Shown piece by piece: positions 16,316 through 26,700 of a DNA stretch of 64,000 nt. The notes below the pieces were generated by a model, which did not search any database, had not been told where the DNA came from, and was given only the letters and a program-made list of their open reading frames with translations. Position 1 is the stretch's first letter. Each line of letters opens with the position of its first letter. Source of the DNA: JAHRVQ01 sp051278195 (GTDB taxonomy: Bacteria > Pseudomonadota > Gammaproteobacteria > Pseudomonadales > Azotimanducaceae); contig JBNMQM010000009.1 in NCBI GenBank assembly GCA_051278195.1, positions 1 through 64,000 of the forward strand. The letters run 5' to 3'. A program made the translations under genes and the position numbers.

Positions 16316-17467
16316 ATGCTGATCAATTTTTTTCTGGCATTAAAAAATGCCCGCATACCAGTCTCGATCACTGAACTGCTGCATTTGCTGGATATTCTCA
16401 AAGCCCGGCTGGTGTACGCAGACATTGACGAGTTCTATTACTTAAGCCGTATGGCGCTGGTCAAAGACGAGCGTCACTACGATAAGTTCGACCGCGCGTT
16501 CGGGACGTACTTTAAGGGTCTGGAAGACCTCTCCAGCATGCTGACTTCGATGATTCCTGACGAGTATTTGCGGCGCGAGTTTGAGAAGTCTCTGAGCGCC
16601 GAGGAGCTTGAGAAAATCAAGTCACTGGGCGGTCTTGAAAAACTCATCGATGAGTTTAAGCGCCAAGTTGAGGAAGCTGCTCGGGGCGAGGGTAAAGACA
16701 AGGACAAGGAAGGTAAGGGCCGCGACGGTAAGGGCGACGACGGGGAAGACCGCAACGGCAAGAAGCGTCGTGGCAAGCGAAACTGGGACAAGCGCGACTA
16801 TAAGTCTTACGATGATAATGTTGAATTGGGTACCCGGGGCATGAAGATCTCCCTGCGGCGTCTGCGTAAGCTCGCCCGCACTGGAGCAGATGACGAATTC
16901 GATATCAATAATACAATCGACAAGACAGCCAAGAACGGCGGTTTGTTAGATATTGTTATGCGCCCAGAACGGCGTAACACGGTCAAGGTATTATTGTTTC
17001 TCGACAATGGTGGCTCTATGGATGCTCACGTTAAAGTCTGTGAGGAGCTGTTCTCAGCGGCGCGTTCCGAGTTCAAACGTCTTGAGACCTTTTACTTTCA
17101 TAACTTTATTTATGATGGTGTCTGGAAACAGCACAACCGTCGTCAGAACGAGCGCCTTGATACCTTTGATATCATGCACAAGTACAGCCATGACTATAAG
17201 GTCATTTTTGTCGGTGATGCGACCATGGCGCCTTACGAAATTACGCATGCTGGCGGTAGTGTCGAGCACTGGAACGAAGAGGCAGGTGCCATTTGGATGC
17301 AGCGTATGCTGGATACCTTTGACAAAGCGATCTGGATAAATCCTACACCTCACGACACTTGGGAGTACTCGAACTCGGTTGCCCTGACGAAGAAGTTGGT
17401 GGACGATCAGATGTATCCGCTGACAATCCGGGGCATTGAAGAAGGTATGAACTTCCTGTCGAAGTAA
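16316..17467 (+). CDS. VWA-domain (CoxE-like) partner of MoxR
   Basis: 383 residues. The N-terminal helical part carries the typical LINFFLALKNARIPVSITE start. Residues ~125-160 are a Lys/Asp/Gly-rich linker, and a VWA domain follows (~215-380) with MIDAS-like LFLDNGGSMDAH and VIFVGDATMAPYE. No signal peptide, so cytosolic like other MoxR-VWA partners. The pair ends at a clear terminator (17492-17521). The complex it matures cannot be told from the sequence. Confidence 0.9.
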   Translation: MLINFFLALKNARIPVSITELLHLLDILKARLVYADIDEFYYLSRMALVKDERHYDKFDRAFGTYFKGLEDLSSMLTSMIPDEYLRREFEKSLSAEELEKIKSLGGLEKLIDEFKRQVEEAARGEGKDKDKEGKGRDGKGDDGEDRNGKKRRGKRNWDKRDYKSYDDNVELGTRGMKISLRRLRKLARTGADDEFDINNTIDKTAKNGGLLDIVMRPERRNTVKVLLFLDNGGSMDAHVKVCEELFSAARSEFKRLETFYFHNFIYDGVWKQHNRRQNERLDTFDIMHKYSHDYKVIFVGDATMAPYEITHAGGSVEHWNEEAGAIWMQRMLDTFDKAIWINPTPHDTWEYSNSVALTKKLVDDQMYPLTIRGIEEGMNFLSK

Positions 17468-17491
17468 GCTGGCTGAAACAAGGTTATGGAT

Positions 17492-17521
17492 GAAAAAACC
17501 CGGGCTTCCCCGGGTTTTTTC
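17492..17521 (+). terminator. Rho-independent terminator after the MoxR-VWA pair
   Basis: GAAAAAACCCGGG (17492-17504) pairs with CCCGGGTTTTTTC (17509-17521) around a CTTC loop. A-tract on one side and T-tract on the other make it active in either direction. Confidence 0.93.
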
Positions 17522-17819
17522 ATACTGACGTGAGTTCGAAAAGTTGCTTCGCGGCAAACTGTCGATTTGTCGCCAAGGGTGATTAGCTGTGCCAGTGGGG
17601 CTTTATTTCGGCGCTCTGTCATTATGTGGGGAGGTTTTGCTACGCGTCAGTGAAGCTGAGCTTGCCAGCGACGAGGCCATGATTTTGCGTCAATAATGAT
17701 GCGGACTTCGGTTAGTGGTATTGTCGATAGAATCAGATATTCGGTGTTGGGGTGATGCAGATGGTCGAGCAAAAAGTCGAGCAGAAGTTCGAGCAGAAGG
17801 TTTCGCAGTGGGCCAGCCC

Positions 17820-18152
17820 TTGAATCGCTTATTACATTTGGCCGTGGCTGCAGAACTGGCTGCTGCCAGTGAGATCGACTATGTGCCCAGAAGCTTTGCC
17901 ACGGAAGGATTTATCCATTGCTGTTGGCCGATCCAACTGGCGGGTGTTGTTGAGCGGTATTATCAGGGGCGGGACGATCTTGTGCTGCTAACCCTTGATC
18001 TCGGCGCATTCATAAAGACGCTGGTTGAGGAAGACTCAGGCAACGGTGAACTGTTCCCGCATGTTTACGGTCATATACCGTTGTCAGCTGTTAACAAGCG
18101 TAGCGCGCTGTTACTTGATAGCGCCGGTAAAGTTGACTTATCGCGCGTTTAG
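17820..18152 (+). CDS. DUF952-domain protein (start uncertain)
   Basis: The recognisable domain starts around LLHLAVAAEL and continues with SEIDYVPRSFATEGFIHCCWP, LVLLTLDLGAF and LFPHVYGHIPLSAV, the DUF952 pattern. The frame is open back to GTG 17715 (145 residues), but the N-terminal 35 residues of that reading are not domain-like. TTG 17820 gives 110 residues. A 20-codon ORF in another frame (17761-17820, repetitive VEQK units) ends in a TGA that overlaps this TTG (TTGA). Either that is a coupling leader, or one base change has split a longer gene. Function of DUF952 is unknown. Confidence 0.65.
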   Translation: MNRLLHLAVAAELAAASEIDYVPRSFATEGFIHCCWPIQLAGVVERYYQGRDDLVLLTLDLGAFIKTLVEEDSGNGELFPHVYGHIPLSAVNKRSALLLDSAGKVDLSRV

Positions 18153-18206
18153 TTAATCGCCGTGGCCGCTTAAAGAGTCGTGGCTGTTTGAATAGCCGTG
18201 ACCGTA

Positions 18207-19883
18207 TCAATGGTTCGCGGCTGCTTCTCGCCTAAGCTTAAAGATCACCGCCGTCGACTCAAGAATTACCAAGATACTTGTGACTAGTACAACGACATCT
18301 ATGGTCACCAGCAGGTAGTTTTTAGCTTCCCAATATTCCACAAGCTGCAGAGCACCCGCATAAAAAGACGTGAACAAGACAAATACCATGGGTATCAATG
18401 TGTAGCGAGCAGGGCGCCCGAGACGAATCAACATCACTGAAATCACCAATAACGTCATGGCTGCCAGTATCTGGTTGGTTGACCCGAAGAGCGGCCAGAT
18501 AATCATGCCACCAGAGCCGCTGGCACCGCCGGCACCAAACGCCAGTAGCAAGCAGGCCGTGACAGCGAGCAGCGTTGCAATGATGCCGTTGTCGAGCGCT
18601 GGTATTTTATAGATGGTGCCCCATTCCTGAATGATGTAGCGCTGCAGGCGTACGCCAGAGTCCATCGTTGTGCCTGCGAACAGTACCACCATGACGGCCA
18701 GCAGTGTGGTGGCCAATTCCTTTGGCAAGCCCCATCCGGCGTTCACTAAGTTGGCGCCGCCGGTGATAAAGGCGCCAGCGCTGCCACTACCGAAGTGATC
18801 GTACAATTCATGCCACTGGGCCGGAGTCGCTGCATATGCGACGCCGCTGACGACGACGATGGTAATCAGCGCTAAAGACCCTTCACCGATGGCGCCGAGA
18901 TAACCGACAAAGCGAATATCCGGTTCCTTGTCCACCTGTTTGGAACTAGTGCCGGAGGCGACGATGCCATGGAAGCCGGAAATGGCTCCGCAGGCGATGG
19001 TGACAAAAAGTAACGGTAGCAGTGAGGGGGTGTCTGCCATCATCTGGGTATTGAATGCGGGGGCAGAAATATCTGGCATATACAAGAACACCGCGCCGTA
19101 CAGCAGGAACAGTCCAATAAATAGCTGTAGGCCATTGATGAAGTCACGGGGTTGCAGCAGAGCCCAAACGGGAAGCATTGAGGCAATAGCGGCATAAGCA
19201 AACAGGATCAAAATCCACCAGGCGTTTGCCGATAGACCTGCCATCTCTGTGGGCAGTGACAGGGGCAGGCTATTGCCTAGGTAAATGCAAACATACAGCG
19301 CAACAACACCCGCCATGGACAGGCCGATTAAGTTGAATTTACGTCGAGTAAGCTGGCCGATGATTAGCGCCACGACGATGGCGGCCCAAGCAGGCAAGAC
19401 AGCCCCCGGATTGCTTACAAATGCGTTGGCGATAACCACGCCAAACACCGCATTGACCATTAGCAAAACGAGAAAGACTACCACCATGAATAGCGCTCGG
19501 GTGCGGCTGCCGATTACGGTCTCGGAAAGCGCACCCATGGATAAGCCCTTGTGACGGTTACTGGCCCACATGGCTCCCGAATCATGCACGCCGGCGAAGA
19601 AGATAGTGCCTAAAGTAACCCATGCAACAGCCGGCACCCAGCCCCAATAGACCGCAATAGCCGGGCCTACAATCGGTGCGGCGCCGGCGACCGAAGTAAA
19701 GTGATGGCCCCACAGAACGAATTTGTTGGTCGGGACGAAATCCACGCCATCGTTGAATTCATTTGCAGGTGTCACGAAATTTGCATCAAGACCGAATATT
19801 TTATCGGCGATAAACTTGGAATATACGAACCAGCCTAGTGACATGCCGATTAGGCCCATCACAACGATCAAAATAGATTGCAT
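18207..19883 (-). CDS. cstA: CstA-family peptide/pyruvate transporter
   Basis: From ATG 19883 (MQSILIVVMGLIGMSLGWFVYSKFI) the protein has 558 residues and about 14-16 transmembrane segments. Family motifs seen: PTNKFVLWGHHFTSVAGAAPIVGPAIAVYWGW near residue 45, FFAGVHDSGAMWASNRHKG, then ISGFHGIVASGTSSKQ and FGSTNQILAAMTL near the end. CstA proteins take up peptides and, in some cases, pyruvate in carbon-poor conditions. The frame is open a further 127 codons upstream, but that part is polar, unlike the family, and covers the divergent amidohydrolase start. No clear ribosome binding site. Confidence 0.9.
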   Translation of the reverse strand: MQSILIVVMGLIGMSLGWFVYSKFIADKIFGLDANFVTPANEFNDGVDFVPTNKFVLWGHHFTSVAGAAPIVGPAIAVYWGWVPAVAWVTLGTIFFAGVHDSGAMWASNRHKGLSMGALSETVIGSRTRALFMVVVFLVLLMVNAVFGVVIANAFVSNPGAVLPAWAAIVVALIIGQLTRRKFNLIGLSMAGVVALYVCIYLGNSLPLSLPTEMAGLSANAWWILILFAYAAIASMLPVWALLQPRDFINGLQLFIGLFLLYGAVFLYMPDISAPAFNTQMMADTPSLLPLLFVTIACGAISGFHGIVASGTSSKQVDKEPDIRFVGYLGAIGEGSLALITIVVVSGVAYAATPAQWHELYDHFGSGSAGAFITGGANLVNAGWGLPKELATTLLAVMVVLFAGTTMDSGVRLQRYIIQEWGTIYKIPALDNGIIATLLAVTACLLLAFGAGGASGSGGMIIWPLFGSTNQILAAMTLLVISVMLIRLGRPARYTLIPMVFVLFTSFYAGALQLVEYWEAKNYLLVTIDVVVLVTSILVILESTAVIFKLRREAAANH

Positions 19884-20067
19884 TGAAGGTATATCCGCCG
19901 CGAAGAAGTTGGGCAAGGATAGCCTGATGACTGGCCAAGGGCTAGTCAGTGCTGGTGCATCGAATTTTGCTTCTAGTTCTGCGTGTGAGGGTGTGTTTGC
20001 GTTGGGCCCGGTAAAAATGAGAAAGTGCAGCGCAACAATCAAATCATCGAACGCGGGTAGGGCACAC

Positions 20068-21885
20068 ATGGTTAGCAGACAGGTAAATTTCTTAAGCCCA
20101 TCAGCAGTAGTGAGGCTCGGTGTCATGTTGATACTTACCTTGGCGGGTTGTACTGACAGTGCTGACGTTGAAGTGACAGCACCTGCCGCCGCGCTTGGGC
20201 TTCCGGTAGACGGTCCGGCTGATCTTGTGCTTAGAGGCGGCAAGATTGTCACCGTCGACGACAATATAGCGGATGCTCAAGCTATCGCTGTGCGCGGTTA
20301 CACCATTGTGGCGATTGGCTCTGACGAGGAAATGGCTGCCTATGTAGGCACTGACACACAAGTGATCGAACTTAATGGGCGACTCGTTACGCCAGGCTTT
20401 ATCGAGGGTCATGGTCACTATATGAGTCTTGGGCGCGCCCGCCAGATTCTTGATTTGAGCAGCGCTAAAAATTGGCAGGAAATTGTCAGTAAAGTAGCGA
20501 CGGCTGTTGATAAGGCCGAGCCGGGTGAATGGATTTTTGGGCGCGGCTGGCATCAGGAAAAATGGGACAGCCTACCGGCTAACAGTGTCGACGGCGTGCC
20601 GCTCAACGATACGCTTAGTGACGTCGCGCCGGTTAATCCGGTGTATTTGGGGCATGCCAGTGGCCACGCCGCCTATGCCAATGACGCTGCATTGAAGGCG
20701 GGTGGTATTGACGGTGAAACCGCAGATCCAGACGGCGGTACTATTGTGCGGACAACCGCGGGCGTTGCAACGGGTCTGCTGCGGGAAAATGCGCAAGACA
20801 TTGTTGAGAAAGCCATTGATCAATACATGACACGCCTGTCGCCCGAAGAAAACGCGATGCTGATGCGCGAGCGGGTTGCCTTGGCGGGGCAGGAGGCACT
20901 GTACTTTGGCATTACATCGTTTCACGACGCAGGTTCGAATTTTGCCACCATCGACTTCATGCGTGAAATGGAAGCAGAAGGCAACTTGCCAGTGCGCTTA
21001 TATGTCATGGTGCGGGGTGAATCGAATGCGTCTATGGCAAGCAATCTCGCGCGTTATCGGCAGCTTGCCGAGGGCAACGACTTCCTGACAGTCCGGTCTA
21101 TCAAACGCCAAATCGATGGTGCACTGGGTGCTCATGGCGCCTGGCTACTTGAGCCCTATGAAGATATGCCTGAGACCGCGGGTTTAGTGCTAGAGCCCGT
21201 GGCAGATATCGAAGTTACTGCGGGTCTCGCCGTGACCCATGGTTATCAGCTCAATACCCATGCCATTGGCACCCGAGCAAACCGTGAGACGCTGGACATC
21301 TACGCCCGCGCTTGGAAGCAGCTGCAGGTGAGTGGAACGGACTTACGCTGGCGGGTAGAGCATGCTCAACATATACACCCCGATGACGTGCCGCGTTTTG
21401 GTAAAATGGGTGTTATTGCTGCCATGCAAGGTATCCACGCGAGTTCTGACGGTCCGTGGATACCATCAAGATTGGGTGTGGCTCGCACTGAAAGTACGTC
21501 CTACCCGTGGCGTGACCTGATTGATTCAGGGGCGGTTATCGCCAACGGTACTGATGTGCCAGTAGAGCCTATTAGTGCTATCGCTTCTTACTATGCGTCC
21601 GTCTCAAGAATGACTAATACCGGTGAGAAGTTTTTTCCAGAGCAGGCCATGACGCGCATGGAGGCACTGAAAAGCTACACTATTAACAACGCCTATGCTG
21701 CTTTCGAGGAGAATATCAAAGGCAGTCTGACACCGGGCAAGTATGCTGACATTATTGTGCTGTCTCAAGACATTCTAACGATTCCAGAGGCACAAATTCC
21801 TGATACGCAGGTGGACTTCACTATTGTTGGTGGTCAGGTAAAGTTTGATCGAGAGACTTTTCGAGCTAACATGCAAAATCAGTGA
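20068..21885 (+). CDS. Amidohydrolase (YtcJ-like, Amidohydro_3) lipoprotein
   Basis: 605 residues from ATG 20068, with AGGG upstream. The signal peptide ends in a lipobox (LTLAGC), so it is probably anchored as an outer-membrane or periplasmic lipoprotein. The catalytic barrel starts LVLRGGKIVTVDDN, with metal motif GHGHYMSLG, DGALGAHGAWL, the histidine strand RWRVEHAQHI and the catalytic Asp in NGTDVPVEP; the end is the usual GSLTPGKYADIIVLSQD. The substrate is unknown. The open frame further upstream (to 19723) lies opposite cstA coding sequence and is not taken as real. Confidence 0.88.
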   Translation: MVSRQVNFLSPSAVVRLGVMLILTLAGCTDSADVEVTAPAAALGLPVDGPADLVLRGGKIVTVDDNIADAQAIAVRGYTIVAIGSDEEMAAYVGTDTQVIELNGRLVTPGFIEGHGHYMSLGRARQILDLSSAKNWQEIVSKVATAVDKAEPGEWIFGRGWHQEKWDSLPANSVDGVPLNDTLSDVAPVNPVYLGHASGHAAYANDAALKAGGIDGETADPDGGTIVRTTAGVATGLLRENAQDIVEKAIDQYMTRLSPEENAMLMRERVALAGQEALYFGITSFHDAGSNFATIDFMREMEAEGNLPVRLYVMVRGESNASMASNLARYRQLAEGNDFLTVRSIKRQIDGALGAHGAWLLEPYEDMPETAGLVLEPVADIEVTAGLAVTHGYQLNTHAIGTRANRETLDIYARAWKQLQVSGTDLRWRVEHAQHIHPDDVPRFGKMGVIAAMQGIHASSDGPWIPSRLGVARTESTSYPWRDLIDSGAVIANGTDVPVEPISAIASYYASVSRMTNTGEKFFPEQAMTRMEALKSYTINNAYAAFEENIKGSLTPGKYADIIVLSQDILTIPEAQIPDTQVDFTIVGGQVKFDRETFRANMQNQ

Positions 21886-21962
21886 GTGATATTTGTCTGA
21901 ATCAGACGGTAATATCGTTGCAGCGTAACTTACTTCTTTAAAGAATGAGCAGGGTAATAGCA

Positions 21963-23366
21963 ATGTCTCTAGCGTTAACATTTAACCTTTTTATCATCGT
22001 CGGGCTTGTTGTGGGCTTGGTAAAGCTGCGGGTGATGGGCCTGTCATTGTCGCGGCGGGTGTTGTTGAGTCTCATAGCAGGTGCTGTTCTGGGGTTAGTC
22101 CTACAAGCGGTTTACATTGACAGCCCGGAAGTTATAAAGGCCACGCTGGCGTGGAGTAACGTTCTCGGTTCTGGTTATGTGAGCCTACTGAAGATGATCA
22201 TTATGCCGCTGATCCTCGTGTCTATGATAGCCGCTGTTGTGCGTATGGAGGCGGTGGCAGCGCTGGGAAAAATCGGTGGTTTGGTGGTGGGTATGCTTAT
22301 TTTCACCACAATCATTGCTGCCCTGATCGGCATTATGGTGACGAATCTGTTTGGCCTGTCAGCGGCAGGTTTGACGGAAGGAGCGCGAGAGTTAGCGCGC
22401 GCAGAGGTGCTTGTTGTGCGTCAAGCCACGGTTGCCGATATGAGCCTGTCGCAGATTATATTGAGCTTTATTCCACAGAATATTTTTAGTGACTTGACCA
22501 ATGCACGGCCCACGTCGATTATAGCCGTAGTGATTTTTGGCATATTGACGGGCATTGCTGGTCTGCACCTCAAGCATGATCATCCAAAGCAGGGTGCGGC
22601 ATTCAGCAATTTTATCGAAACTGCACAAGCTGTCGTGCTGCGGTTAGTGCGTATGGTCATTGGCTTGACGCCGTATGGTGTGTTGGCGCTGATGCTCAAA
22701 GTCACTGCCAGTTCCAGCGGCGAGGATATTGTCAATTTGTTGGGCTTTATTGTTGCTTCTTACCTGGCTATTTTTCTGATGTTCTGTGTGCATACTTTCA
22801 TAATTGTTCTGGCGGGCAGGCGTCCGCTTGAGTATTTCAAGCACGTTTGGCCAGTACTGACCTTTGCGTTTACGTCGCGCAGCTCTGCGGCAACTATCCC
22901 CTTGAATGTCGAGACCCAGATTCGCGACTTGAATATCGCGAGCCCCATTGCCAACCTGGCGGCAACCTTTGGCACCACGATTGGTCAAAATGGATGTGCG
23001 GGAATTTATCCGGCTATGCTAGCGGTGATGGTTGCTCCAACGATGGGCGTTGACCCAATGAATCCTATGTTCATTCTGACCCTGGTGGGCGTGGTGGCGA
23101 TTAGCTCTTTCGGCGTCGCCGGCGTCGGCGGGGGAGCGACCTTTGCGGCGTTGATCGTTTTGCCAGCTATGGGCTTCCCCGTGGCGTTGGTGGCGTTACT
23201 GATTTCAATTGAGCCATTGATCGATATGGCGCGCACGGCGCTCAATGTGAATGGTTCGATGACCGCGGGGGTCGTAACCAGCCGAGTGCTGGGTATGTCC
23301 GAGCGCGATGAGTCATTAACCGGCGACATGCTGCAAGATGCGTCTCGAGGTGGGCAGTTACCTTGA
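21963..23366 (+). CDS. TcyP-like cystine/dicarboxylate:cation symporter
   Basis: 467 residues from ATG 21963 (ATG 21945 is an alternative). DAACS-fold transporter with 8-9 transmembrane helices: LKMIIMPLILVSMIAAVVRME near residue 75, then TSRSSAATIPLNVETQ (the serine-rich re-entrant hairpin), GTTIGQNGCAGIYPAMLAVM and GVAGVGGGATFAALIVLPAMGFP. The pattern is closest to L-cystine symporters of the TcyP/YdjN type, though the C4-dicarboxylate subgroup cannot be ruled out. 77 bp after the amidohydrolase. Confidence 0.85.
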   Translation: MSLALTFNLFIIVGLVVGLVKLRVMGLSLSRRVLLSLIAGAVLGLVLQAVYIDSPEVIKATLAWSNVLGSGYVSLLKMIIMPLILVSMIAAVVRMEAVAALGKIGGLVVGMLIFTTIIAALIGIMVTNLFGLSAAGLTEGARELARAEVLVVRQATVADMSLSQIILSFIPQNIFSDLTNARPTSIIAVVIFGILTGIAGLHLKHDHPKQGAAFSNFIETAQAVVLRLVRMVIGLTPYGVLALMLKVTASSSGEDIVNLLGFIVASYLAIFLMFCVHTFIIVLAGRRPLEYFKHVWPVLTFAFTSRSSAATIPLNVETQIRDLNIASPIANLAATFGTTIGQNGCAGIYPAMLAVMVAPTMGVDPMNPMFILTLVGVVAISSFGVAGVGGGATFAALIVLPAMGFPVALVALLISIEPLIDMARTALNVNGSMTAGVVTSRVLGMSERDESLTGDMLQDASRGGQLP

Positions 23367-23798
23367 TGAGAATCACGCGTGTAGTGCTTACATTACGCTA
23401 ATGGTGTTTATTCGCAGTGCCGTCAGCGGAAGCGGAGGGCGTAGGTTAGCGTTTAGCCAATAACGCAGCATTCTTTATCGCCACCGCTGCGCAGGTCCAC
23501 AAGGGTACAAGCCACCTTTTTTTAAGATGGCTTGACCCGCTTAGTCTGCTGTTAAATCCGGCACGCGCGCTTACTGCGGCGATATGAACGCCTGTCTGGG
23601 GTATTCAACCCAGATCAACCCTACTCTCAGCGCCGGGAAATAAGATACCTGCAACAATTCTCGATAGAACATCGGTTTTTCCCACACTTTTGTTTAAGAT
23701 TAGCACTGTACAACTCGCATGGCTCTTCACGCAGCATTTGCCGCAGAAGAGACAATGTGGGGTCCATCCCAATCATGAACTAATCGATACCTGCCAGT
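23367..23798. other. 432-bp gap before hrpA with one hairpin
   Basis: No convincing gene. A 10-bp hairpin (AAGCCACCTT 23509-23518 with AAGATGGCTT 23524-23533, one mismatch, T5 loop) may end transcription of the symporter, although no T-run follows. The hrpA promoter is presumably in the right half. Confidence 0.5.
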
Positions 23799-26700
23799 GT
23801 GAACAACGACTCTCCCCAGACCCCTGAACCGCGCCCCCGAAAAGCGCGGCGGAGGCGACGCAAGCCCGGAAGCATGCCTGATCAGCCGCTATCGCCAGAA
23901 TTGGCCAAGTGTATGATCAAGGACAGGCAGCGCCTGCGCCAGGCATTGTCACGTGACGCAGCTAGCCGTAGTGACGCAGTCACATCACAGTTAACGCGCT
24001 CCATCGCCTATGCGGATGCACGGGAGGCAGCATTACCCACACCAACTTTCCCGGAAAATCTGCCCGTCAGCCAGCGAATTGACGATATTAAGGCGGCGCT
24101 AGCCCGTCATCAGGTCGTCATCATCGCTGGTGAAACTGGCTCAGGTAAAACCACGCAGTTACCAAAGATTTGTCTGGCGCTAGGGAGAGGCGTGCATGGC
24201 ATGATCGGCCACACACAGCCGCGCAGGGTTGCAGCGCGTACCGTGGGGAATCGCATTGCCGATGAGTTACACGTTAAGTTCGGTGAGCAGGTAGGCTATC
24301 AGGTGCGCTTCACCGACCAAACAAGTCCGATCACGCTGGTTAAAGTCATGACCGACGGCATTTTGCTCGCAGAGACAACCCGTGACCGGCTGCTTGAAGC
24401 CTACGACACGATCATCATCGATGAGGCCCATGAGCGTAGCCTGAACATAGATTTTTTGCTGGGATATCTCAAAGGCATATTGCCCAACAGGCCAGACCTA
24501 AAGGTCATTGTCACCTCAGCGACCATTGATGTGCAGCGTTTCTCGCAACATTTTAGTGATGCGCCGATAATCGAAGTTTCTGGGCGCACCTTCCCCGTCG
24601 TGGTGCATTATCGCCCGACGCTAACGGAAACAAAAAGCCAAGACGCTGACGAGTCAATGTACCAAGGGGTGCTCGACACGATGCAAGAGATCGAGCAGCT
24701 GGAGCGAAAGCGCAGTTCGCCGGGTGATGTGCTGGTGTTTTTGTCGGGCGAGCGTGAAATTCGCGAGCTGGCGCAACTCCTGCGGAAGGCTGATTTACGT
24801 TTGTGGGAAGTCTTGCCGTTGTATTCACGCCTGAGTGTGGCAGAGCAGAATCGGGTATTCCAGGCGCATCGCGGCCGCCGCATTGTGCTCGCGACCAATG
24901 TCGCAGAGACCTCTTTGACGGTGCCGGGTATTCGCTATGTTATCGATACGGGGCTAGCGCGCATTTCTCGTTACAGTGTGCGCTCGAAGATCCAGCAGCT
25001 GCCAATTGAACCTATATCGCGCGCGAGTGCTGACCAGCGTAAGGGCCGCTGTGGGCGTGTTAGTGACGGGGTTTGTTTCCGCTTGTATGCCGAGGAAGAC
25101 TTCCTTTCTCGGCCAGAATTCACCGCGCCAGAAATTTTGCGGACCAATTTGGCGGCCGTTATCCTGCAGATGTTGAGTCTCAAACTTGGGGATATCAGTC
25201 ACTTTCCGTTTCTTGAAAAGCCTGACCAGCGGCAGATCAACGACGGTTTTCATCTATTGCATGAATTGCAGGCGGTCGACGAAGATCGACAGATTAACCG
25301 CATGGGTCGAGAAATGGCGCGCTTTCCGTTGGACTTGCGATTGGCGCGCATGTTGATGCAGGCAAGCCGCACGGGCTGCATGACAGAAGTGCTAACCATT
25401 GTCAGCGGACTGGCTATGCAGGACCCCCGAGATCGGCCGCATGATCAGCAGCAGGCTGCAGATGAGAAGCACCGGCAGTTCAAGGACGAGCAATCAGACT
25501 TTATGACGTTGGTGAATATTTGGCAGTTTTTCGAGGTCCAGCGACAAGCGCTGACACAGAATCAGTTGCGCAAGTTCTGTCGACAACACTTTTTAAATTA
25601 TCTGCGGATGCGCGAGTGGCAGGAAAATCATAGACAATTACATCTGCTGGCAAAGGAATTAAAGCTTAAGAAGAACGTCGAGCCTGCTGATTACGCGACT
25701 GTGCATCAAGCGTTACTGGCAGGGCTGCTGGGTAATATTGGTGAGAAGACTGACGAGAAAGACTATCTGGGGGCGCGTAATCGTCGGCATTTTATTTTCC
25801 CGGGCTCAGGTCAGTTTAAGCGTAGCCCACGCTGGATTATGTCAGCCGAATTAGTCGAAACCACGCGTTTGTTCGGCCGCACTGTGGCCCAGATCGAGAG
25901 TGACTGGATCGAACCGCTGGCGAAACACTTGGTGAAGCGTAATCACGCTGAGGCGCGCTTTGATATCAAGCGTGGTCAAGTGGTGGCCTTTGAAGAAGTG
26001 ATGTTATACGGCATAGCAGTCATTAAGAAACGGCTGGTGAATTACGGTCCGGTCGATCCTGTCCGCGCGCGACATATCTTTATTCAAGAAGCCTTAGTTG
26101 AGCAACAATTAGACAGTAAGGCGGGTTTCTATCGACACAATTGCCAGCTTGTCGCCGAGATTGAGAAACTCGAGTCTATGTCGCGGAAACGCGATATTTT
26201 GGTCGATGCTTACACGATATTTCGGTTCTACGATGCACTGTTGCCTGAGACGATTGTTGGGGCTGTCGATCTGGAGACTTGGCGCAAACAAATTGAGATG
26301 ACGACGCCAACATTGTTGTACCTCGATAAATCGACGCTGATGAAGCAAGAGCCAGGGCTGTCCGAAGCGCTGTACCCAAACCAGATTGAGATTGCCGAAA
26401 CGCGGCTGAAGTTGGACTATCACTTTGACCCCCAGCATGAGGATGATGGCGTAAGTGTCAAGGTGCCGGTGGCGTTGTTGCGTCAGGTTTCCAGAGCGCA
26501 GTTAGACTGGGTTATTCCTGGTCTGCTGCGTGAAAAATGTTTGGCGCTAATCAAAAGCTTGCCTAAAACCATTCGGAAGCGTTTCGTTCCTGCGCCAGAA
26601 TATGTTGATAAGGTCTTGCCGTTATTGGTTTATGATGGCCGTGACTTGACCGAAGTGCTGGCCGAAAAATTATTTCGTCTCAATGGCACGCAGGTCACTG

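Noticed and set aside
19723..20067. Long N-terminal extension of the amidohydrolase frame
   Set aside because: It lies opposite cstA coding sequence, lacks a signal peptide and has no family similarity; the real lipoprotein start is 20068.
19884..20264. 127-codon extension of the cstA frame
   Set aside because: Polar and unlike CstA N-termini, and it overlaps the divergent amidohydrolase start.
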